Origin: Patella vulgata
Lineage: Eukaryota > Mollusca > Gastropoda > Patellidae
Direction of reading: 5' to 3'
Length of the DNA: 64,000 nt
NCBI RefSeq assembly: GCF_932274485.2
Contig: NC_065882.2
Span: forward strand, 41,200,593-41,264,592
Made by a program: the position numbers and the translations under genes. The notes beneath the pieces are model-generated. The model saw nothing but the letters and a program-made list of their open reading frames with translations, was not told the DNA's origin and ran no database searches. Positions 44,260 to 57,575 of this stretch are shown here, piece after piece. Position 1 is the first letter of the stretch. Every line of letters starts with the position of its first letter.

Positions 44260-47200
44260 AGGGCACATAAGATGGGCAAGGAAACTTATCAGTACGTGTA
44301 GCCAATGGTTACTATATCCACTTTAGGGCAAGTTCACACCAATCTGATTTAAATTAATTCAGCTATCTTTAGTCAAAATCGCCAAAAGAGAATTCCCGTA
44401 AAAACGACTTTGCAAATTATCGAAAACACTCTTAATCCCCTCAGACACCAGTGACGTCACAGTGACCGATTGTAATATACCTATATACAGCCAGCGTGTG
44501 TATTCATTAACGCCTGACTGATTCCTTAATCCCCTAATTAAATAAAACAATTGACGACAGAATAAATTTTTTGTAATTTATTTTAATTTCAGATCCAATT
44601 TAGAATTTGTTTTATAATGTCCCGTCCTCTCTTCTAATGACAGCGATTTTAATACTGTGTTTTAAAGTGACTTTTTGATAGAGTCGCTCTACCATCGTGT
44701 GCAGTCCAAATGATTCGAGATACATTTCCGTCAGAAGAGTATTGTTATTCTAATTTCCCCAAGTAAAAAGATGTGGTCATGCAAAATGTATCAGAGTAGC
44801 CAACTGTATCTCGTTTTCCTGTAGCAATCGTACGGCGACTTTCTTTCTGCATGTGGATTTGACTTCATTACTTTGAAATAGACCGTAAAAATGAAATATG
44901 AAAAAATAACTAAATATACGTTAGAATTAACAGTACAAATAAATTTTGTTGTTAAGCATCTAAATCGAATAACAGATTGAGAAGGGTCATCTAACTATCT
45001 TTGTGTATTAATAATAAAGTGGCAAGTGTAGTGTCGTTAATATCTGTCATTAATCAATCCGACTTAGTTGCACAGACATGGGGTCATAAATTAATTTACA
45101 CCTCGTTGTTGGATTAAGAATTATAGCCACCCTAAGTATGACCTTAACTTGACGTTGACTTTAAATAAAAGAATGTAAGAGGATATAAACAATAATAATA
45201 ATGGATTTATTATCTTTATATTTACAGTAATAATACAATAATCGTTGGGTGGTTTAGATCCTTTCTCGACTTCTACCAGGGAATAATTCGGCTTTTATAT
45301 TTTTAAGGAACGACGTTAAACCTTACTTATTTACTCGTCGTATGGCACCCGTTAGTTGACGAAATGGCATTTAGGCTTTACAAATAATCTTAATCGTCTA
45401 TTTATAGTTAGGTGGTTTAGTTCAAAGGAATACGATAATTTTTTTACTACGTTAAAAATTGCATGAAAAAAACAACAAATTAATATATGAGCAGTGGGGG
45501 AGAGTTACGTACTCTTACAGTGTTTACCCTAAGAGCGTCAAAGACAGAATGCCATTTCTAACGAGTTCAGCACTTTATATAGGTTTTGCCCAAGTATCAC
45601 GTGGGGTCTGCCCGCTGCCTCTTGCAACCCCATGCAACCCATGCTTAAAAACATATTATTTATCATTCAAGACCAATATTCAGCAACAGGCCTTCGTAAT
45701 TAATTAATTATAAGCATCCCACCTAATGCAACCATTCACAACCTGTTGCTAACCTGTTGCCGTCGCCGGTGCAACCTATCGAGGTGCTTGCTCCGCTTGA
45801 AAAATCAATTACAATTATAAAGAGGAGGGATAACATTAGGGTACAACAAATCATTAGCAGTTCATTCCTACAGGAATAATGTACACAAAATTAGTCAGTA
45901 TGGACATGAAAACATGCTTAATAGTCTGCACTAAGCATTTATTTATCAGCGAAACCGCCGTCAACACGATGTAGTAATCTAGACGTCATCCCGCCACTCC
46001 ATGTATCATTGTCGTGCCTCGTAGTACAATAGTTGTGTATCAACGCTGCATCCTCAAATGTGTTTTTATGTGCGGGACAATCATGTACGACCCCCATTAG
46101 TAGTTATGGCGTTGATTTCCATGTTCATCATAAATAGGACTAGGACAAAGTGCGAGTGGCAGGACCGAAGCAAGTGACTATTACAATCAAACAACAGGTT
46201 TCTGGTCTACCATAGTTTATAACTAACGAACATGACTGCTCGTTAGCGGGTATGAAACAAGGGCATTACAAAGTAATTCCTGAACTATTATAAATGGATG
46301 GCGATAACTGGACAGGGCTAAAATCAGGTAAGGTTTTATAATCTTTAATGGTTATACGCTGATTCGATTATCAGACTTGTTCTAACGGTAATGTTAGAAG
46401 GAAAGATGTCACTCACGTTGATCCTACCACCAGTCAATGAAACTTTGTACTAGGCCTATCTCGTCCAACACATTAGCATCGTCGCTACACTCTACGCCAA
46501 CGGCACGATCGTGACATCTCCTAGTTGTATGGACATGATAACATAGGGCACTTCGTTTTATTCAAAGTAATCACAAAAAGGGTTTGTGGTTCCGTCACAG
46601 GAACGTACCAGGTCTGACACTTGCAGAAAGAGGTCAATAATCTAAAAATAGAATAACAACACAACACAGGCTTCATTGAGAGTAGATGTTATTTACTACA
46701 GTATAAAAACAGATAACTAGCCATATGGCTATTACAGAATGCTGATTAGGTAATTATCTTTTTTATGCTGGCCAAAGTCATTTAGGTGGAACGAACGAAA
46801 AAGGTTTACGGGGGAACTTTTCTACAAACATTTCTCCACACGACATCTAATCGTAGAATCGTACACTTGTTAATTGTATAAAATAATTAAGTTTTACTCA
46901 TCAGTTGTTTATAATTATTATTTACCCAATAATCAATTAGCTTTGTTCACCAATGTTTTTGTAATAAAGTAGCCTTGTTATTAAACAACATTAATTGACT
47001 TGATATGAAATCTGAATATATATTATTCGATGAATAAGCGGTTTGATAAGATTAGGTTTTAATGTCTAACATCGTTTAACTTCTTTATAATAAAGCGAAA
47101 CTTATGTCGACTTTGCAACCCAAAGCAACTAGTTGCAGTCATTTGCAAGAGTGCTTATGTCAATCATATCTTCAACTGGGAGCAACTGAATTCGGAGCGC

Positions 47201-47506
47201 TTATGTCGACTCGGGACTGATAGCGATCACACTGAACACGTGACCGTTAATTTATTCATCATGTGATCAACAAAATCACTTAGAAGAAGCAACCCAAAGG
47301 CATGGTCGGTCTTGCTACAATTCTATTAGTATATTATTGTCGACATCATCAAAACTTGAAAAGTGGGTGTCTTCGTTCTCTTCGGATACTTAAACGTTAA
47401 TAGCCGAATTAATTTTAATCAGATTGGTGTGAACTTGCCGTAAAGTGGATATAGTAACCATTGGCTATATGTACATGCAATTTAGAGTTTTCATCTTATG
47501 TGGTCT
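44260..47506. mobile_element. 3.2-kb element with about 110-bp inverted ends, TTAA-flanked
   Basis: Left end AGGGCACATAAGATG and right end inverse AGACCACATAAGATG; the match resumes strongly at GCCAATGGTTACTATATCCA and runs to about 44371 and 47396. TTAA lies outside both ends. The interior, apart from the MITE fragment at 47101, is unassigned and has no long frame. TTAA suggests a piggyBac-type target but the ends do not start CCYTTT, so the superfamily is open. Confidence 0.65.
47101..47397 (+). mobile_element. partial copy of the GGGGGCTTATGTCGAC MITE
   Basis: CTTATGTCGACTTTGCAACC, then GACTGATAGCGATCACACT and GAAAAGTGGGTGTCTTCGTT match 38709-38980. The second half is missing. Confidence 0.82.
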
Positions 47507-47520
47507 TTAATAAATGTCTA

Positions 47521-47885
47521 ATTAATAGTTTATATAACATTTCAGGCCTAAAGAAAGACCTGCAACAGGCAGATTTAGCTCTTGCATAATGTATGTTTAA
47601 GTTACAAAAAAACTAAATATTTACAATATACATGTATATACAATCAAAACAAACAAAAATCAGTTCAAAAATAAATTTGTGTAGATTTATATGTACAAAT
47701 CTGTAAAACTTTGTGTTTTGTTTCCTACCTGTAATTTATGTTTCACCCGTGGTAGTTGATTTCTTTTTTTTTTTTTTTTTTTTGCATTGCATGTACCTGT
47801 ATGAACCGTAAAATGTACATTATTACATGATGTACTTAGTTTTGTTTTTGTTGTGGTTTGGGTTGTATTTCACATCATAGATTAG
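47521..47885. other. unassigned; poly-T run at 47761-47784
   Basis: No coding or repeat ends; the T-run could be a retroelement tail read on the minus strand. Confidence 0.35.
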
Positions 47886-47939
47886 ATATCACTGACAGAC
47901 CATTACATAATGTGTATGATTTGGTTGCACATTTTTTTT

Positions 47940-48280
47940 AGCAAGACCATAATAGAACGTGTCTTATCCTTGATATTGCACAAGATCATTATAGAATTTT
48001 GCACAAATCCAAAATATAGAATGTGTCTTATACTTGATATTGCATAAGATGATAATATAATGTGCTTATACCTGATATTGCACAAGATCATAACAGAATG
48101 TGTTTTTTACTTGATGTTGCACAAGATCATAATCGAATGTGCTTTAGACTTGATGTTGCTCAAGATCATAATCGAATATGTCTTAATTCTTGACATTGAC
48201 CAAGAACATAATAGAATGTGTCTTATTCTTGACATTGCACAAGATAATAATAAAATGTGCCTAATTCTTGACATGATAAT
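47940..48280. repeat. minisatellite, about 38-bp unit, eight to nine copies
   Basis: TTGATATTGCACAAGATCAT then AATAGAATGTGTCTTATAC and variants repeat head to tail. Longer apparent frames on both strands here are products of the repeat. Confidence 0.88.
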
Positions 48281-48599
48281 ACAGAAGATGATGGCTTAAA
48301 TTAAAACAGCTGATATTTTGACATCCAAATAACAGTGAATTTTATTTTATTGTAGGGGAAATTATTGCAAGCTCACCATTTTTAAATGAAAAGAGAACCT
48401 CTAATATGAAGTAGAGATTTCTCATGCCAGTATGAGTTATATAGGAGGTAGGTTATCTCTTATTTCTCTTTATATTGTAGATTCCTAAGTTGAGAATAAT
48501 TGCGAACTATATTAATACATCCACGTGTAATATGGCTTTATATTGCTGTAACACATGTCCATTTGTCCACACTTGCATGTGATCACAAAAGAGTGTACT

Positions 48600-48880
48600 T
48601 TATGTGAATTGGGTTCATGGTTTTGCATCTATGTGCTCTCAAATGAGTTCGAATTTGAATGAGGTTGTCAAGTATTTGTCCAGTTATTGCATCTGACTTA
48701 GTGAAAATGGCTTGTGAAGTCAAGAGTCTACAGTTTCTATCTGATTTTAATGAAACTTTGTATGCTTCTTTAATCTGAGTTTTAATTTGAACAAGATTGG
48801 TCAATTATTCGCTGAATTACTGCCCTTGACTTTGTAAAAATCTGTCAGAAATAGCTTGTGAAAGCTCCTGTTTACCCCAT
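48600..48880. repeat. old tandem units, Helitron-like core type
   Basis: CTATCTGATTTTAATGAAAC and GGCTTGTGAAG phrases resemble the core grammar of families A-D (...TCTGATTTT-ATGAAACTT...), but units are few and diverged. Confidence 0.4.
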
Positions 48881-49309
48881 TCACTCAATTTTCATATTTA
48901 AATTGTAGCTTTCCCTGTGAAAAACAATCACCCCAGATTAATCTTCGTTTGACTGCTGCCATTTCTTTGATCATTCATCTTTATATTCTATTCCACTTTA
49001 CATCTGAAATTACAGCAATACAACAAATTCTAAAGAAAGAACTTGCACTCTCTCACAAATCAACCATTGTATAGACATGTCAGTAAGATCAGTTTCAACA
49101 ACTAACACAGTCTCCTATAAATTAAAATATAATGAATGATAAAACCATTTACTGATGGCTATTTTTTTATTTCAGTCTAAACAGGTCACAGAAAAGAAAT
49201 TGGAGATTGAAATTTTTATACAGAGCCGATTATATTTATACAATATATTGAGAAAATGCATGTACAACAATCACCAAACTATCTATTTGCATATTTTAGA
49301 TTTTCAACT
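48881..49309. other. unassigned intron sequence
   Basis: AT-rich, nothing recognised. Confidence 0.35.
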
Positions 49310-49398
49310 TACTATACGCCCACACTATAGACATCACCCCCGTTCGTCCGTCAACAATTGGCTTGTGAATGCGATGGAGGCTACAGTTTTTGACAGAT
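49310..49398 (+). repeat. 5' end fragment of a Helitron-like repeat
   Basis: CTATACGCCCACACTATAGA, then GTCCGTCAACAATTGGCTTG, immediately before a second complete 5' end. Confidence 0.6.
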
Positions 49399-50609
49399 CT
49401 TTTTATACGCCCATATTTTCATGTGGACGAATATTGTCGTCGTCACCCCTGTCCGTCCGTCCGTCCACAATTGTTTGTGAACACTCTACAGGTCACATTT
49501 TTTATCCGATTTCAATGGAACTTGAAATATAGGTTTATCACCCTAAGATCTCGGTTCCTTTCGATTTTGGCATGTATCGGACTGTAACTTCATGGATTAT
49601 GGCCCTTGATTGTCACAAGCTAAAGACATGATTTTTTGTACAATGTAGAGGTCACAATTTTTATCCGATAACCCACAGATCTTGGTTCCTTTCAATATTC
49701 ACGCATATTGGGCCATAACTTCCTGAATTATGGCCCTGATTGTACGAAAAATCGCGTTTTTAGCATGTGGACCCCATAGAGATCACAATTTTTATCCGAT
49801 ATATCACCGTTACACCCTAAGGATGGTTGAGTTAAAATTTCGTAAAAATCGGACCGAAACTGACAGACAAAATGGCCGCCCGTCGTTCGCAGATGGTGTC
49901 AAAATATTATGTATCAGGGTTGGGGACCCTCGGGAGGTCACAGTTTTCATCTGATTTTGATAAAACTTGAATTGCATGTTTATAACCCACAGATCTCGGT
50001 TCCTTTCGATATTCGAGCATATCAGACCATAACTTCCAGAATTATGGCCCCTGATTGTACGCTAAATCGTGTTTTTAGCTTGTAGTCCCTGTAGAGGTCA
50101 CAATTTTTATCCGATTTAAAAAAAATGTGTGCATATATCCCCATTACACACTAAGATCTTGATTCCTTTTGATAATCGCTTATTCCTGAACTTAACTTCC
50201 AGGATTATGGCCCGTGATTGTTTGAGAAATCGCATTTTTAGCTTGCAGATTCTCTAGGGGTTACAATTTTTCTCCGATTTTAAAAAAAGTTTAAATACAT
50301 TACCATTCCACCATAATGAAGCTTGGATTCGTATTTCGGGAAATTCGAAATGAAACTGCCCGACAAAATGGCCGCTCTAACTTAGTATGCAAATGGTGTA
50401 GAAGTGTGGACCCTTTAGAGGTCACAATTTTTATCCAATTTTGATGAAGCTTAAAACATATCTTTATATCCCAAAGATCTCAGTCCCTTTTGATATTTGC
50501 ACTTTCTGGATTATTGCCCCTGATTGTACAAACATCTCGGTTTTTTTTAGCTTGTTCTCTATCCATCTCTTGCAAAATGTGGGCGTATCCTGCCTGGCAG
50601 CCGCTGGTT
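49399..50609 (+). repeat. Helitron-like repeat, family A, two-ended copy
   Basis: Starts TTTTTATACGCCCATATTTT with hairpin partner CATGTGGACG and has about seven alternating units. Ends TGTGGGCGTATCCTGCCTGG then CAGCCGCTGGTT. Confidence 0.88.
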
Positions 50610-52639
50610 CAAATTTGGGGAAGCATTGTGGTTATGACAGGATCAGCCATGGGTTCCATGTTGGAAGTACATGCTGGTCAAGACCTAGGGTTATGGAAAA
50701 TGACTGAAACTAGATCTGACCCATCGGTTATTTTGCATGCCGGAAAATAGCATAATTTTCAAAACCCAATTTTCAAACATGGCTACGATCGACCTCCACC
50801 ATGTAACTATAAAATTCTATGGCCTGTACAGAATAATGCGCACGTATAGAAGCAACATAATCTCATGATCGGTGTTATGGAGTTGTATACATAGTTGTCA
50901 ACAGATTATACTGAATGTTGTGTTGAAAATTAATGATGATATGTGGGAATCTTATCAATGAGGTGAAGCGGTCCATTGTTAGTCATTCTCTATTTGAGCA
51001 CCCACGAATTGCCCACAAGTCATAAAATTTTCCTAGAACAAAGCCGCTATACATCTATTATGATCTTCGAAAAAAAGACAATCAGATATGAAGTAGTGCT
51101 TTTGGATAGAGTGACCGACAGCCTCACATATTTATACTGTATAAACTGACCTGTTTTAACAGCATGTGTTGTCACTCGGATCAAAACAGCGTTTATGAGA
51201 AAAGTTCAGTCACAGGTTCGCTCGTGCTCTGCAGGCAGCCCAAAGTAGACATTCACGTGACAATATCCATTCACTTAGTTATCAATGGCGAAAACTAATT
51301 TCTAATTTAGTTGATTGTAACCAATGCATATATATTGTAACGGTTCTTGGTTCCGCGTAACCTCGTGTAGTTTCGTTCTTTTTCTATCTTTTAAACTCAC
51401 TCTCGCGGCAACTTAGCGACACGGTTTTATTTAACCGTAAAACCTTGTGGTTAGTTGCCACCTTAGCGGGTTTAGAAGTTACGTTGTTGCTAGCTCTAAA
51501 TACGCACAAAAAAATTGAGACTATAAAAATTAACTCAACAAAAATGTTTTTCCATAGTCTGGATTAACCAGACTTGTCTGATCAAAATAAAATTACAGTA
51601 TCGGTCAGAGCACTCGAATTCTAATCCTTTTAGAGCGTGTAATGTGTGCTCTGTTTTGGATGTGTATTTTTTTATATTTGTCTGTGATAATTATTGGAAA
51701 CATAATAGGATTTTTACAAAGGATATTTAAAGTCTACACGGTAAATACTTTATGCATATTGCATATATATGATCGATCAACTAAGGACTGCGCATGCGTA
51801 CAAGCGTTAAATTCAATCGTTATTTGAACGTATGTTAAAAACTGAAGAATTCCGAATTAATTATTCGTTCCAGAGCAAAGTTTCAAACTGTAATCTGGAA
51901 CCATAACTCGTTTTGTCACTAATGGGAGCCGACCACTTTTTTCAGCAATTTAAAAGCACATCTCCAGATGGTAATATCTTAAAAAATCAAACATGGCTAG
52001 ACTTTCAATGTTGATGAGCCTCATCATATAATGTTAAAATAAACCCCAAATATTGTCTGTAAGATGAAATTTCTTCTGACCTTGAACCACTCTATCTTAG
52101 AATCAAACCAACTATCGTATTAAATAAAAACAGTATAGAAATAATGTAAATCTTCAACAACATGTCAGGAGAAAAATGCATTAGAAAATTTATACAGCGG
52201 TATTACGGTCTTGTGGGAATTGTAGAAATAAAAGCTAGAGATTAGTAAACTTGGTGAACGAAAAATTAAGAAAATTACGTATTCCAGTGCTATTGTATAG
52301 CATTGTGGATAATCCACATGTCGTGGGTATATGGTTACTCTTATTATGCATGACTAACCATTCTAAGGGGCACTAGATTCACTAACTGTGAAGTTAGTCT
52401 GTCACTAAAATTAGTTATTTAATATTAGGATTTACGTCACAATTCTGCGGTCCATAATGAGATAGATGTTATAGTTTTTAACGGATTTGTTTGGAATTTG
52501 GTGGGAAGTAATGGGAGGACGAATCCTAAAATATTCAGCATCTGAAAGATAACCACTGTTGCAATAGAGACTATAGATTTTTAGTTGTGAATACGACAGA
52601 GATCAGATTTCTTGAAGGCATCCATTATCAAATTTTGTC
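50610..52639. other. unassigned 2-kb stretch
   Basis: No exon, tandem repeat or transposon end that I can support. GC is locally higher around 51330-51500, where CGCGGCAACTTAGCGACACGG stands out. Confidence 0.4.
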
Positions 52640-52722
52640 AACATCCAAATTTTCCTTTCTGATCAGCTGCTGTGGAGACATATCTGCTGTGTGGGCGTAT
52701 TTCCACGCATTGCGTGGTTATC
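52640..52722 (+). repeat. isolated 3' end of a Helitron-like repeat with a different hairpin
   Basis: GCTGTGTGGGCGTATTT then CCACGC-ATT-GCGTGG and TTATCTTTTT. The TGTGGGCGTAT and TATCTTTT parts match family B, but the hairpin stem sequence is new while its pairing is perfect. Confidence 0.7.
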
Positions 52723-54126
52723 TTTTTAATATGATAACATTTGTATTTTTTATTGTATTTTTTATTTACCCCTCTTATCTTTATAAATATAACCTTATAT
52801 TACAAGAGAAAAAAAAAAGAAAAATCCAGTAACTAAAATCCAACGGTTTCAAGGGGCAACATGACAGATTATAAGTCCAACAAGAGGTCTTATGGTAAGA
52901 CCATAAAAATAACACAAGGGCTTTGGGTGTAAAAGGAAAGTTGAAGAATACTTCTTCTTTTCTTTTACACCCAAAGCCATTATTAAGGGTAATTTCATTT
53001 AAGGTTGTTGGTGATTAAGCCCTGTACCATGACATTACACGCATAGTGATGATTTCAACACAAATGTCAAGATATATACTTATTTAGCTATTTGAACTTG
53101 ATACATGACATCTCAGTCACAACCTATGTTATTTGTCAATAGTGGATTAATTCTAATTTAATTTATGACCATTTAATATTGATATTAAGTCATTATTGAT
53201 TTCACTGGGTTATCTTTCTGCATGTTAGTACAAAAAGATAATAGTTAGGCCCCCAAAAATACCCATGTTTACATTACATGACCAACCCTATCTTTTTAAG
53301 CCAAAATTTCTGCCCTTAAACTTTTTTCCCTGTATTCCCCACGTCCTATAAATCAGACTTGGCAACACTGAAGTATTGGTATTTAACAGGCCAAATCAGC
53401 ATTATTTTACAGAACCTTACTGAGTGATTAAACTAGAAAAGTTAGGAAATAAATAATAAACACCTTACCATGTTTAAATGACATTACAAAGCCTATAAAA
53501 TGCAATTATCAATGGTAATATTTGGAGGACCTATTTATACAAACGAACTGTGGTAAATATTGTGGCTCATATAGAAAAGGCGCCAACAGAACATTTCCTG
53601 GTTTATTTACAACAGTCAAAGTAAGCCCAAAAATAAATTTTAGGTATAATTTACTTGATCATTAGACAAAATCAAATAATTACGTCAGATAATTACGTCA
53701 GCTAGCAAGTCATAAACAACTTAGAGAGTAAATATTGATGGGAGCTTAACCACAAACTATACAAAGTAAAATAAAATTTAAGCTGACTGACCATATTTAT
53801 TTTGGCCAAGCAACTGTAACGCAGGTATTATTAGCAATGGGATAAAATATATTGAAATGATGTGCAGGGTTTTTTCCTTGGGTGAAATGGGATGAAAATT
53901 ATATTTTTTTATTTGTGTTTGTTGACGCAGACATACTATAGTAGAAAGGACATATTACCAGGTAATCAAAGTGTTTCTAATATAATATCGTGAAAAATAA
54001 TTTACCGAAAATTTGTTGCCTTTATGGAAAATGACCAATCTGAACTGAGAAATTAGTGATAGGTTAAACTTCCTGCAAAAAATGATATCCAGCTGAAATC
54101 ACCCAAGAATAATGATACATTTCTAA
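52723..54126. other. mostly unassigned; contains the hairpin at 52919-52978
   Basis: AT-rich intron. Apart from the hairpin I see no repeat ends or exon-like frame. Confidence 0.4.
52919..52978 (+). other. strong 60-nt hairpin, possible small-RNA precursor or tiny inverted repeat
   Basis: GGCTTTGGGTGTAAAAG pairs perfectly with CTTTTACACCCAAAGCC 26 bases later; after a G-U pair and a 2-nt internal loop the pairing continues to a loop of a few bases. Length and shape fit a microRNA precursor, but expression is not shown and a palindromic mini-transposon would look the same. Confidence 0.5.
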
Positions 54127-55674
54127 TTTTTATATGCCCACATTTTCATGTGGACGTATTATGCCATCGCCCCTGTTGGTCCGTCCGTCCGTCCGTCCGT
54201 CCACAATTTGTTTGTGGACACTCTACAGGTCACAATTTTTATCCGATTTCAACGAAACTTGAAATATAGGTTTATCTCCCTAAGATCACGGTTCCTGTCA
54301 ATATTGGCATGTATCGGACCATAACTTCATGAATTATGGCCCCTGATTGTAGGAAAAATCACGTTTTTAGCTTGTGGACACTCTAGAGGTCACAATTTTG
54401 ATCCGATTTTGATGAAACTTGAAATGCATGTTTATAACTCAAAGAAGATCTTGGTTCCTTTCGATAGATATCCGCGCATATCCGATCGTAACTTCCTGAA
54501 TTATGGCTCCTGATTGTACGAAAAATCACCTTTTTGGCTTGTGGTCCCTCCAGAGGTCACAATTTTTATCTGATTTCAAAAAACGTTTTAGTATATCACC
54601 GTTACACAGTAATGAAGGTTGAGTTCGAATTTCCTGAAAATCGGACCAAAACTGACGGACAAAATGGCCACCACTTGTACGTGAATAGTGTAAAAAATAT
54701 GGTATATCAAGGTTGTGGTTCCTTATGATATATGTGCATATCGGATCGTAACTTCCTGAATTATGGCCCCTGATTGTACGAAAAATCGCCTTTTTTCGCT
54801 TTTGGTCCCTCTGAAGGTCACAATTATTATCTGATTTAAAAAAACATTTGATTATATCACCGTTACACCGTAATGAAGGTTGAATTTGAATTTCGTGAAA
54901 ATCGGACCAAAACTGCCAGACAAAATAGTACGCAAATAGTGTAAATTTCTGGTATGTCAAGGTTGTGGACCCTTTGGAGGTCACAATTTTGTGCCGATTT
55001 TGATGAAACTTGAAATGTATGTTTATAACCCAAAGATCTTGGTTGCTTTCGATATTCTCACATATTAGATCGACACTTCATTAATTATGGCCCCTGATTG
55101 TACGAAAAATCACATTTTTAGCTTGTGGACACTCTAGAGATCACAATTTTAAACCAATTTTGATGAAACTTGAAATGAATGTTTATAATCCAAAGATCTT
55201 GGTTCCTTTCGATATTCGCGCATATCAGATCGTATCTTCCTGGATTATGATCCCTGATTTGTTAAAAAATCACATTTTTAGCTTGTGGATTCTCTAGAGG
55301 TCACAAATTTTTTTTTGATTTTAAAAACCGTTTAGATCACTATCCCACCATAATGAAGGTTGTGTTGGAATTTTGGGAAAATCGAAATGAAACTGCCGAC
55401 AAAATGGCCGCTCTTTGTATGCAAATTGTATATAAGTATGTAATTCAAAGGTTATGGACCCTCTAGAGGTCACAATTTTTATCCAATTTTGATGAAACTT
55501 AAAACATATCTTTATATTCCAAAAATCTCAGTCCTTTTGATATTTGCGCATTTCAGACCATAACTTTCTGGATTATGGCCCCTGATTGTACAAAAAATCG
55601 TTTTTGTTTTAAGCTTGTTCTCTATCCATCTCTTGCAAAATGTGGGCATATCCTGCCTGGCAGCCGCTGGTTAA
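54127..55674 (+). repeat. Helitron-like repeat, family A, two-ended copy
   Basis: Starts TTTTTATATGCCCACATTTT with CATGTGGACG and four GTCC units, then about nine alternating core units. Ends TGTGGGCATATCCTGCCTGG then CAGCCGCTGGTT. Confidence 0.9.
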
Positions 55675-55763
55675 AATATTTATGGACCATCTGATTGATG
55701 TTAACTTTATTCAAGATAGTTGATCTGAAATTCTGAATTTATGTATACATATCCTTTTAATTA

Positions 55764-56889
55764 TTGTTCCCCGCCTTTCGAAGAAAGCAGGGGACTATTA
55801 AAATGGGTCTGTCGGTCCATCAGTCTGTGTGTCCGTCACACATTTTGGGACACAATAACTCTCCTTCTAATTGAGCTAGAATGTTCAAACTTGGTGTAGA
55901 TGTTTATTAGGTGAATACCATGATGGATTTTGAAGGTGAACATTTTCTGTTTAGGGTAAGCAGAGATAAGCAATTTGATTGGTTGATGCTTTGGGACACG
56001 ATAACTTTGGTTATAAATAAGTGAGAGCAATGAAAATTGGTGTATAGTTTCATCACATCAATAGCTTGACTAAGTTCAATAATGAGCATCTTTGGGTCTG
56101 GGTAAGCAGAGCGATAAGCCATTTGATTGGTCGAGACTTGGAGCTTGACAGCTTTGATTCTAATTTAATTAAGTGATAGTGGTGAAACTTTGTGTATAGT
56201 TTCATTACATCAAGACCTTGACTAAGTTCGATGATGAACATTTTCTACTTAGGCAAAGTAGAGACTTCAATCTGATTGGTTGAGAATTTGGAACACAATA
56301 ACTCTCCTTCTAATTTAGGTACAATGTTCAAACTTGGTGTAGGTGTCTAATTGGTGAATGCCTTGACAGAGTTTGATCGTGCACATTTTCCACTACAGCT
56401 AAGCAAAGATAGCAGTTTGAATGGTTGAAACTTTGGGAACACAATAACTTTGGTTCTAATTGGGTGAGAGTTATGAAACCCAGAGTATAGATTCATTATA
56501 TCATTACATTGACTAAGTTCGAAGATGTGAATTTTCTGCATAAGCCAAGTAGAGATAAGCAATTTGATTGGTCAAGACTTTGGAACATAACAACTCTGAT
56601 TTTAATTGAGGTAAAATGTTTAAACTTGATGTAGATGTTCATTAGGTGAATGTCTTGACTGAGTTCAATGATTAACATTTCCCGCTAGAGCTAAGCAATT
56701 TCATTGGTCGATGCTTTGGGACAAGATAATTTTGATTCTATCTGATAGAGATTGATGAAACTTAGTGTATAGTTGATAATCAGTTTGATTGCTGGATACT
56801 CTTGAAAAAGATAAATGTGCAATTAATTAATATATGTCATCTGTTTTGAGATTTCAGCGAGGGACATCAGCCTCAATGCTGACTTGTTT
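55764..56889 (+). repeat. Helitron-like repeat, family D, two-ended copy
   Basis: Starts TTGTTCCCCGCCTTTCGAAG with GCAGGGGACTATTAAAATGG and has about six core units. Ends AGCGAGGGACATCAGCCTCA then ATGCTGACTTG, a weakened 3' hairpin. Confidence 0.85.
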
Positions 56890-57575
56890 GAACTTCATCT
56901 AGCATATATTCCTTGCAAGTTCATTCTAAAAATTAGCAATTTTTTTTATATTTTGTAACGTTGTTATATTCAAAATCAAAAGTTTCATCAAACTAACTTG
57001 CATTTAAAGTTGATGTTAGATTTGAGAAAGATTTTAAAAAGAAGGTATTTAATTACTGTCAATATTCTGGTTAATTTTATTGATTAGACAATTTTAAACA
57101 GGTTGTACTTACAACACATTTATTGCTAATTTTGCCTATAAATGTATGTAATAATTTAATAAAAACTCTATCCTATCTGAAATATGTGTTTGTTAAATTT
57201 ATGTGTAGGAAGACCTGACAGAGACTGGATTTGCTAGACACAGGAAAACACACTACTGTAGAGTTCAAGAATACTAATATTACTTTGAAAATATATTTAT
57301 TCCGTTTCTGTTCTAGTCACCTCTAGTTATATCTATAAATGTTGGTACCATTCTTAATGCGGTTCACAAAGGCAGGTACTCGAATGGAAGCCAAAGTCTT
57401 CTCATTGCTGTAAGATGAATCACAACAGATAAAGGGTTTCTTTTGGTTTTAGTCTTGTATTGAAAATCTATTTCTGTTAAAAGCCCACATGGAAGTTCTT
57501 TGTGATAAAAGAAAAAAATTGAATGTTTTAAAATTTCAACAAATATTTGCATGTGTTAAAATTTCAACAAATATA
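56890..57575. other. unassigned intron sequence
   Basis: AT-rich. ATTTGCATGTGTTAAAAT at 57545 nearly repeats on the other side of the following Tc1 element (58941), suggesting a small duplication around the insertion. Confidence 0.4.

Noticed and set aside
51335-51500. GC-richer stretch beginning TGTAACGGTTCTTGG, considered as a solitary LTR
   Set aside because: No matching second end, flanking duplication, primer site or coding remains; the resemblance is only to a common LTR start.
54526-54984. 152-codon minus-strand frame
   Set aside because: It lies wholly inside family A core units; the product is low-complexity and changes frame in other copies.
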